A stretch of DNA of 33,939 nucleotides from Gomphosphaeria aponina SAG 52.96 = DSM 107014. GTDB taxonomy: Bacteria; Cyanobacteriota; Cyanobacteriia; Cyanobacteriales; Gomphosphaeriaceae. Positions within the stretch are counted from its first letter, which is position 1. The number at the start of each line of letters is the position of its first letter. The notes under the pieces are model-generated. The model searched no databases. It saw only the letters and a list, made by a program, of their open reading frames with translations, and was not told the DNA's origin. Positions 28,458 to 33,939 of the stretch are shown in pieces. The stretch lies in the NCBI GenBank assembly GCA_016903655.1, contig JADQBC010000030.1, forward strand, positions 1 to 33,939. The letters run 5' to 3'. The translations under genes and the position numbers were made by a program.

Positions 28458-28611
28458 AATTTTGGAAGTTGTTAGAATAGTTTCGTAAGAAAGGTTAACA
28501 TAAGTTAACATAGAGAAAGAAAAAGCCAGGATGGTAAATATTGGTAAAGACCAAGCCATGATCAAATCCCATCAATATTCCCATAACCTCAGCTATATGG
28601 AGGCCTAGCCC

Positions 28612-30462
28612 GTGAACAAAAATAATAAAAAATGGAGAAACGCAGGGCTGTATGCACTGCTAGCAATAGTAGTCATCGCTCTCGGAACTGCATTTTTAGA
28701 TCAACAACCCCAAAGTCGGGAAACCCTGACTTACAGCGAATTTATTAATAGAGTCGAAAATAATCAGATTGAGCGGGTTAATATTAGTGCAGATCGTACC
28801 CAGGCACAAGTACCAAACCCCAGTGGCGGAGCGCCTTTTTTGGTAAACTTGCCTCAAGATCCTGGTTTAATCGACATTCTCACGGAACATAATGTTGATA
28901 TTATTGTTCGACCCCAGGAAGATGAAAGCTTCTGGTTCCGTGCATTAAGCAGTCTTTTCTTCCCTGTTTTGCTCTTGGTGGGTTTATTTTTCTTATTGCG
29001 TCGCGCCCAAAATGGCCCTGGAAACCAGGCGATGAATTTTGGGAAGTCAAAAGCGAGGGTGCAAATGGAACCCCAAACCCAAGTAACTTTTGGGGATGTA
29101 GCAGGAATTGAACAAGCAAAGCTCGAACTGACTGAAGTGGTTGACTTTCTGAAAAATGCTGACCGTTTTACCGCACTCGGGGCAAAAATTCCCAAAGGCG
29201 TACTGTTAGTTGGCCCTCCAGGAACAGGTAAAACCCTTCTCGCCCGTGCAGTAGCGGGAGAAGCAGGAGTACCTTTCTTTTCTATTTCGGGTTCTGAGTT
29301 TGTAGAAATGTTCGTGGGTGTGGGCGCTTCCCGTGTGCGCGACCTTTTTGAACAGGCGAAAGCTAATGCTCCTTGTATCGTATTTATCGATGAAATTGAC
29401 GCAGTAGGTCGTCAACGGGGTGCAGGTTTAGGGGGCGGTAACGATGAGCGGGAACAAACCCTCAACCAATTACTCACCGAGATGGATGGTTTTGAAGGGA
29501 ATACAGGCATTATTATTATTGCCGCAACTAACCGCCCTGATGTTTTGGATCAAGCATTATTGCGTCCTGGTCGTTTTGACCGTCAAGTGGTGGTGGATCG
29601 TCCTGACTATGCAGGGCGGCAGGAAATTCTCAATGTTCATGCTCGGGGGAAAACATTGGCGCAGGATGTTGATCTCGATAAGATTGCCCGTCGTACCCCA
29701 GGATTTACTGGTGCTGACTTGTCAAACTTGTTGAATGAAGCAGCAATTTTAGCAGCACGCCGTAACCTGACAGAAATTTCCATGGATGAGGTGAATGATG
29801 CGATCGATCGGGTGCTAGCAGGGCCAGAGAAGAAAAACCGCTTGATGAGCGAAAGACGTAAGACTTTGGTAGCTTATCACGAAGCAGGCCACGCTTTAGT
29901 GGGTGCTTTAATGCCAGATTATGACCCAGTGCAGAAAATTAGCATTATTCCTCGGGGGCGTGCTGGTGGTTTAACTTGGTTTACTCCGAGTGAAGATCGC
30001 ATGGAGTCTGGGCTATATTCCCGCTCCTATCTGCAAAATCAAATGGCAGTAGCCCTCGGTGGTCGTCTGGCTGAAGAGATTATCTTTGGTGAAGAAGAAG
30101 TTACTACAGGTGCTTCTAATGACTTGCAACAAGTAACCAGGGTGGCACGGCAGATGGTGACTCGTTTCGGCATGAGCGATCGCCTAGGACCAGTGGCTTT
30201 AGGACGACAAAATAGTAATGTATTCCTTGGTCGGGAAATTGCTTCAGATCGAGATTTTTCTGATGAGACGGCAGCGGCGATCGATGAGGAAGTTCACAAT
30301 TTGGTGGAGCAAGCTTATCGTCGTGCTAAGGAGGTTTTAGTCAATAATCGTCACATTCTCGACAAATTAGCACAAATATTAGTTGAGAAGGAAACTGTGG
30401 ATGCTGAAGAGTTGCAAGATCTTCTGGCAACTAATGATGTGAAAATGGCTGCTTTAGCCTAG
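28612..30462 (+). CDS. ftsH: ATP-dependent zinc metalloprotease FtsH
   Basis: FtsH is a membrane-anchored hexameric AAA+ protease that extracts and degrades membrane proteins, in cyanobacteria including damaged photosystem II D1. Two transmembrane helices lie at about residues 12-29 and 111-129. Walker A GPPGTGKT is at 201-208, Walker B is FIDEIDAVG, the second region of homology follows near RPGRFDRQ, and the zinc site HEAGH is at 423-427. From memory, the 616-aa length and N-terminus [16 protein letters not shown] resemble the Synechocystis Slr1604 (FtsH3) type. The start is GTG 28612, preceded by GGAGG at 28599-28603. The MITE lies 155 nt upstream. Confidence 0.96.
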   Translation: MNKNNKKWRNAGLYALLAIVVIALGTAFLDQQPQSRETLTYSEFINRVENNQIERVNISADRTQAQVPNPSGGAPFLVNLPQDPGLIDILTEHNVDIIVRPQEDESFWFRALSSLFFPVLLLVGLFFLLRRAQNGPGNQAMNFGKSKARVQMEPQTQVTFGDVAGIEQAKLELTEVVDFLKNADRFTALGAKIPKGVLLVGPPGTGKTLLARAVAGEAGVPFFSISGSEFVEMFVGVGASRVRDLFEQAKANAPCIVFIDEIDAVGRQRGAGLGGGNDEREQTLNQLLTEMDGFEGNTGIIIIAATNRPDVLDQALLRPGRFDRQVVVDRPDYAGRQEILNVHARGKTLAQDVDLDKIARRTPGFTGADLSNLLNEAAILAARRNLTEISMDEVNDAIDRVLAGPEKKNRLMSERRKTLVAYHEAGHALVGALMPDYDPVQKISIIPRGRAGGLTWFTPSEDRMESGLYSRSYLQNQMAVALGGRLAEEIIFGEEEVTTGASNDLQQVTRVARQMVTRFGMSDRLGPVALGRQNSNVFLGREIASDRDFSDETAAAIDEEVHNLVEQAYRRAKEVLVNNRHILDKLAQILVEKETVDAEELQDLLATNDVKMAALA

Positions 30463-30483
30463 TCTGAAATTCAGTTGAGAGTT

Positions 30484-30510
30484 GATGGTTAATAAACAAT
30501 TAATCATCAA
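30484..30510. terminator. inverted repeat between convergent ftsH and the TPR-FGE gene
   Basis: TTGATGGTTAA (from 30482) and TTAATCATCAA (30500-30510) pair with one mismatch around a short AT loop, 20 nt after the ftsH stop. This may terminate transcription from both directions. It is made of heptamer-repeat units. Confidence 0.45.
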
Positions 30511-30560
30511 CTATCAACTATCAACCATCAACTATCAACTATCAACCATCAACCATTAAC
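30505..30560. repeat. heptanucleotide array CAAC(C/T)AT, 8 units, reaching into the stop codon
   Basis: Eight 7-bp units (CATCAAC, TATCAAC and CATTAAC) run from 30505 to 30560. On the - strand they read ATGGTTG/ATAGTTG. The last full unit overlaps the TAA stop (30556-30558) of the TPR-FGE gene. Confidence 0.9.
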
Positions 30561-32541
30561 CATTAGGATTTCGTACGACGCGAAAACCGATATAGTAATA
30601 GCTTTCACTAGATTCACAGGCATTACGACAGGCGGAACGACAGTTAGCAGGATTATTGTACCACGAACCGCCTCGGCGCACCCGAAATTGACTTTCATTA
30701 GCGGCTAGATCTGCAAGCCATACACTGCCATCAGTAGGAGCGTTGAAATAATTATTGTGCCAGTGGTCAGCACACCATTCCCAAACATTGCCGTGGAGAT
30801 CATGTAAGCCAAAAGCATTGGGAGGAAATTTAGCTACAGGAGTTGTTTGACCACGATACTTACCTTTGGGAGCAGAGCCATAAATGTATTTACCATCATA
30901 GTTAACTAATTGGGTGGTGATGGTTTTGCCAAAATAGAAAGGGTTAAGATTGGTAGCTGCTCGACAAGCATATTCCCATTCAGCCTCGCTGGGTAGGCGG
31001 TAGGTGCTGCCCGTTTTTTGGGATAAGCGAGCGCAAAATTCCACCGCTTCATACCAGGAGATACTCTCCACTGGCAGATTATCCCCTTTAAATTCCGAGG
31101 GACTTTCTTTGAGAGGAAAATTAACTTGGGGTAAAGTTGCTACTGATCGCCATTGTTTCTGAGTGACGGGATATTTTCCCATAAAGAAGGAGGGAACATT
31201 TACTTGATGTTGTGGACTTTCTTTGTCTGTCCGCTCTGCTTCCGTATCGGGGGAACCCATGAGAAAAGTGCCTCCTCGAATCGCTACCATTTCCAGAATC
31301 ACCCCCTCATTGAGTTTTTCTTCAAAAAATTCACCATCACAGAAGCGCCGTTGAGTTTGTTGACCTCTTGAGTTGACTGTCAAAGTTTCAAATTGGAATT
31401 TTTTTAATGATAATGGTTTTGATTCCTCTTGTTTTTTCTCTGTAGGATGGATGTTGACCGCTTCGCTGTAATCAGCGATCGCCCCTCTTTTATCTCCCAT
31501 CTGTGAACGGACTTTCCCCCGTTGATAATAAGCATAAGCATCATGAGGATTAAGATTAATTGCCTCTGTGTAGTCTGCTATTGCTCCTTGATCATCTCCG
31601 ATTTCTGCCAGAACTTTTCCCCTCCCATAATAGGTATAAGCATCTTTAGCATTGATTTCTATCGCTTTTGTATAATCGGCGATCGCTCCGAGCTGATCTC
31701 CAATTTCAGATTTAGCCATACCTCGGTTATAGTAGGCATAGGGATCTTTAAAATTGATGGCGATCGCTTCTGTATAATCTTTGATTGCTCCCTGATGATC
31801 ACCTTGATAATAACGAGCAATTCCACGACGGAGAAAGATTTTTGCCTCATTGGGATTTAATTTTAACGCTTCATCATAGTTGGCGATCGCTGTTTCATAA
31901 TCTCCTTTTTCAAACCCTTCTTTTGCCATATTTGTATAGTCAGGATTTTTCCTACTGACGCTTTCTAAATAACCTTTTAACCCCCCACCATAGAGCAATT
32001 CATCTATGCCAAAAGACATGGCCTCATTCATCCCATTACTCATGGTTGTTGGGATAAACCCTGCTAAAACTACATCGTACTTTTTTTTATTTTCTTTGAT
32101 TTCTTCCTTAATCCAAACACAAACTATAACAGCATTTTTTTCTGCTTCCTCTTTGCTTATCCACCAGCGGCCTGTATCTATATTCCCTTGAATCGCTTCT
32201 ACTTTAATGCCCACACTCGGGTCAGATGTTACTGTAAAATCTATTTGTAACTCTCTTTTTTCATCATCCACAATGGGCGTGACAAAATCACTTAAACGTT
32301 CTCTTACTACTTCCTCGCTTAACATCGACTTCAATTTATTCACAAATACCTGTTCTTGCGGAGCCCATTTATATCTTTCCACCAAATTAGTACAAATTCT
32401 GTACAATTCCTCTAATTTGTCCCCTGAAATTACAGTTAATTCACTGTGATTTCCTGCCCTTTTACAATGTAGAAGCTGATTTACTTTTAATCTTTCGATG
32501 AAGTCAGCTTGGAGGTTTCGTAGTGGAGTTTTCCAGTCCAT
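30556..32541 (-). CDS. TPR and FGE-sulfatase (C-type lectin fold) protein, probable DGR target
   Basis: The 661-aa protein has three parts. Residues 1-200 are an N-terminal domain I do not recognise (DFVTPIVDDEKRELQIDFTV, VEAIQGNIDTGRWWIS). Residues about 204-365 hold five TPRs. Residues about 415-656 form an FGE-sulfatase domain (MVAIRGGTFLMGSP, YPVTQKQWRSV, YRLPSEAEWEYACRA, FGLHDLHGNVWEWCAD, VRRGGSW). The C-terminus (623-656) has the pattern of a DGR variable region: a fixed RGGSW, CRSA and IGFRVV frame with many Asn/Tyr/Ser/Ala/Cys positions between. Such domains usually bind ligands rather than act as formylglycine-generating enzymes. I start at ATG 32541, with AGAAG 5 nt upstream; GTG 32547 is possible. 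The gene converges with ftsH. Confidence 0.85.
   Translation of the reverse strand: MDWKTPLRNLQADFIERLKVNQLLHCKRAGNHSELTVISGDKLEELYRICTNLVERYKWAPQEQVFVNKLKSMLSEEVVRERLSDFVTPIVDDEKRELQIDFTVTSDPSVGIKVEAIQGNIDTGRWWISKEEAEKNAVIVCVWIKEEIKENKKKYDVVLAGFIPTTMSNGMNEAMSFGIDELLYGGGLKGYLESVSRKNPDYTNMAKEGFEKGDYETAIANYDEALKLNPNEAKIFLRRGIARYYQGDHQGAIKDYTEAIAINFKDPYAYYNRGMAKSEIGDQLGAIADYTKAIEINAKDAYTYYGRGKVLAEIGDDQGAIADYTEAINLNPHDAYAYYQRGKVRSQMGDKRGAIADYSEAVNIHPTEKKQEESKPLSLKKFQFETLTVNSRGQQTQRRFCDGEFFEEKLNEGVILEMVAIRGGTFLMGSPDTEAERTDKESPQHQVNVPSFFMGKYPVTQKQWRSVATLPQVNFPLKESPSEFKGDNLPVESISWYEAVEFCARLSQKTGSTYRLPSEAEWEYACRAATNLNPFYFGKTITTQLVNYDGKYIYGSAPKGKYRGQTTPVAKFPPNAFGLHDLHGNVWEWCADHWHNNYFNAPTDGSVWLADLAANESQFRVRRGGSWYNNPANCRSACRNACESSESYYYIGFRVVRNPNG
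30574..30675 (-). other. putative DGR variable region (VR) at the 3' end of the TPR-FGE gene
   Basis: Codons 628-650 include TAC, AAT, AAT, GCT, AAC, TGT, AAT, GCC, TGT, TCT, AGT, AGC, TAT, TAC and TAT. Each Tyr, Asn, Ala, Cys and Ser codon ends in C or T and is reachable from AAC/AAT by changing only adenines. Fixed codons (CGT, TCC, then ATC GGT TTT CGC) interleave with them. This is the signature of adenine-specific mutagenic homing. No template repeat or reverse transcriptase is visible in this window. Confidence 0.6.
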
Positions 32542-32547
32542 ATTCAC

Positions 32548-32950
32548 TTCTAGTAACTAATAATATATTTGAGTAACAATAACTTTTTCACTAAATTTTT
32601 CCCATAAATAACTGCTTTTCTCAACTGTTTTTTTTATTTTAGCACGCTATATTTACATATGTTTTTATTGAAGATAAAGTAATCTCGTCTAAGTAATTAA
32701 TCAGCAACCATGATTTTTACCTTCGGACATCATTCTTGTCAATTATTAAGTAGTATTTTTGTAAATAAATATTTCTCCTCAAGCAGGTGTGCAAAGAAGC
32801 GAGTAGAAATAATCACCTCCTCCAACCCCACCCTCTGCTCATCTAAGAAAATTTTATCACCACTGGTACGGGATTAATTTGTTGCCTTTTCAGTAGCGTA
32901 GTCCAGTTCAGCTCCAGTTTCTAGTTTCACCTCCCTTCAAATTACCAAAA
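32548..32950. other. AT-rich intergenic region upstream of the TPR-FGE gene
   Basis: No gene is evident on either strand. It must contain the promoter of the TPR-FGE gene. No template-repeat copy of the variable region and no reverse-transcriptase motif is seen here. Confidence 0.4.
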
Positions 32951-32954
32951 AAAT

Positions 32955-32996
32955 GGGTTTAAAGCCCCACCCTAGAAGGGCGGCTGGCTGGGGGGA
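32955..32996 (+). other. IS200/IS605-like left-end structure (candidate)
   Basis: GGGTTTAAAGCCCCACCCT is followed by AGAAGGGCGGCTGGCTGGGG. CCCT (32970-32973) pairs with AGGG (32977-32980), and CCCCA (32965-32969) with TGGGG (32989-32993), giving an imperfect hairpin. Sequences of this style occur at ends of cyanobacterial IS605 elements, and a tnpB-like start follows 60 nt later. The identification is tentative. Confidence 0.35.
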
Positions 32997-33056
32997 TTAA
33001 CACTCAGTTTTTTTTCTATTAGAATAATTTATTGTAAGCCAAAAACGATAAGAATT

Positions 33057-33152
33057 ATGCTTATATATGAAATGAAATTGCAGGGAACAACGGTTCAGAC
33101 GGATGAGTTACACTTGGTCAAAATAGGTGACAAGGGTGTAATATACGCTTAA
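33057..33152 (+). pseudogene. 5' remnant of a tnpB-like gene
   Basis: The 31-codon frame MLIYEMKLQGTTVQ ... GDKGVIYA resembles the first residues of cyanobacterial TnpB (MLVYEMKLQGT, and further on MDNKGVGKY) with the intervening segment lost. It is too short to function. Together with the upstream hairpin it points to a decayed IS605-type element. Confidence 0.4.
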
Positions 33153-33173
33153 ATGTAAAGTTTTGTTACGAGA

Positions 33174-33202
33174 TTAAACGTTTCTGATTTTCTTGCTATA
33201 GT
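33174..33202 (+). promoter_or_regulatory. predicted promoter of the hicB-like gene
   Basis: TTAAAC (33174-33179) and TATAGT (33197-33202) are spaced 17 nt apart, 35 nt upstream of the ATG at 33238. Confidence 0.4.
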
Positions 33203-33237
33203 AAGCCCTAACATTCGATAAAAATAAGAAACCTGTT

Positions 33238-33402
33238 ATGAAAATCAATGTTATTTTAGAACCCAGTGATGAAGGGGGTTACACTGTTTATGTCCCTTCT
33301 CTCCCTGGTTGTATTAGTGAGGGAAATGATCTTGATGAAGCATTAAAAAATATTCAAGAAGCCATTGAATTGTACCTTTATGATTATAACCCTCCTGATT
33401 AA
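33238..33402 (+). CDS. HicB family antitoxin-like protein
   Basis: The 54-aa protein has the single HicB (partial RNase H-like) domain: MKINVILEPSDEGGYTVYVP, SLPGCISEGNDLDEALKNIQ, EAIELYL. HicB proteins neutralise the HicA mRNA interferase, which is usually adjacent. No HicA-like gene lies on either side here, so it is a solitary antitoxin-like gene, as is common in cyanobacteria. It lacks a C-terminal DNA-binding domain. Downstream, the same frame stays open after the TAA for 20 more codons to 33465 (IIKALCEAEKREKLTHQELD...), which may be an old C-terminus cut off by a nonsense change. Confidence 0.75.
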   Translation: MKINVILEPSDEGGYTVYVPSLPGCISEGNDLDEALKNIQEAIELYLYDYNPPD

Positions 33403-33597
33403 ATTATAAAGGCACTTTGCGAAGCCGAAAAAAGAGAAAAGCTCACCCATCAAGAATTGGATTGCAACTAACTTTAATCTTAACTTTTCTTAAAGCGTAC
33501 AGGAATAGCAGTGGTATTGTAAATCTTTGTAGCAAATATCTGTAAAATTTCACTATCAACAGATTTTAAAATCCTCACTGGGTAGGGACGAGATTCA

Positions 33598-33939
33598 CTA
33601 GACCTCTTGCGAAACTAATTATTTTCTACTAATAGAAGTTGAAGTTTTAACTCATAATTATAAATCCCAGCGATTAAATTAAATCTTAATCCAAACTTTC
33701 TTCTTCTATTTCTGTATGTACTAGATAAAATCCTAAATATTTTTAACTTTCTATTAATATGTTCAATAACAATTCTTTCCTTAGTTAACTCTTTATTAAA
33801 TTTTTTTTGCTCTTTACTTATTTTTTTATTTTTGGTTTTCTTAAAAGGTATTTTACTGTTACTATGAAATTTATTTATTCCTTGATACCCCTTATCTACT
33901 AATATTTCTATTTCATTGGCAATTTTAATCTTACTCTTT
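33598..33939 (-). mobile_element. IS5-family insertion sequence, 3' part (continues beyond window)
   Basis: One end of the element appears near 33600 (AGACCTCTTGCGAAA), a sequence typical of terminal repeats of cyanobacterial IS5-group elements. The transposase gene inside runs off the right edge, so the other end and the target duplication are unseen. Confidence 0.65.
33615..33938 (-). CDS. IS5-family DDE transposase, C-terminal part
   Basis: The visible 107 residues include IEILVDKGYQG (the region of the second catalytic Asp), PFKKTKNKKISKEQKKFNKE, and KERIVIEHINRKLKIFRIL, whose Glu is the third catalytic residue. RRRKFGLRFNLIAGIYNYEL closes the conserved domain. The frame is intact to its stop at 33615-33617. 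The N-terminus lies outside the window. The DDE signature D-K-G-Y-Q-G, then E-x6-K, fits IS5. Confidence 0.85.
   Translation of the reverse strand, partial: KSKIKIANEIEILVDKGYQGINKFHSNSKIPFKKTKNKKISKEQKKFNKELTKERIVIEHINRKLKIFRILSSTYRNRRRKFGLRFNLIAGIYNYELKLQLLLVENN

Noticed and set aside
30556-32541. Assignment of the FGE domain as an active formylglycine-generating enzyme
   Set aside because: The C-terminus follows the diversified ligand-binding pattern rather than the conserved catalytic cysteine arrangement of true FGE, and no sulfatase gene is nearby.

Overview
The window looks like a chromosomal segment of a cyanobacterium. Evidence: about twenty copies of the HIP1 octamer GCGATCGC counted by eye (far above chance for AT-rich DNA), tandem acyl-lipid desaturases of the DesA/DesB type, a cyanobacterial FtsH, the cyanobacterial gene order secY-adk-infA-rpmJ-rpsM-rpsK-rpoA-rplQ-truA-rplM-rpsI-rpmE-prfA, and heptanucleotide tandem repeats (STRR-like). 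A filamentous, repeat-rich lineage is likely, but I cannot name the genus.

Layout. 1-230: 3' remnant of an IS200/IS605-type tnpB lying directly upstream of secY. 347-7616: the distal part of the ribosomal-protein/RNA-polymerase alpha cluster, all on +, closed by a strong hairpin after rpmE. 7705-8817: prfA. 8839-8984: a MITE-like element. 8992-13245: a glycosyltransferase (+), then ilvE, an M61 aminopeptidase with a PDZ domain and a Crp-like regulator (all -). 13623-15839: desA and desB. 15844-15999: heptamer array and bidirectional terminator. 16020-21029 (-): a 1669-aa protein joining a RelE-like N-terminus, an SF1 (UvrD-type) helicase and about 23 TPRs. 21682-26125: an adenosine/adenylate group, with an adenosine deaminase-family gene divergent from purA, then rplY, a large repeat block, and a PfkB adenosine-kinase-like gene. 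26489-28370: a DUF2281 antitoxin gene, a deleted vapC, and a two-domain phosphotransferase/P-loop kinase whose last codons are supplied by a MITE. 28612-30462: ftsH. 30556-32541 (-): a TPR plus FGE-sulfatase-domain protein whose C-terminus reads like a diversity-generating-retroelement (DGR) variable region. 32950-33939: decayed mobile DNA, with an IS605-like left end and tnpB start, an orphan hicB, and the 3' end of an IS5-family element running off the window.

The first 9 kb are conserved housekeeping genes for protein export, nucleotide balance, transcription and translation. The rest alternates housekeeping genes with mobile or repetitive DNA. Four copies of one MITE family (GGCGTTGC... 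termini; two with clear 8-bp target duplications) sit beside coding ends, and heptamer (ATGGTTG)n arrays fill several intergenic gaps. The best candidates for new biology are the putative DGR target gene with no reverse transcriptase in view, the RelE-helicase-TPR fusion, and the MITE that rewrote a stop codon without obvious loss of the gene.
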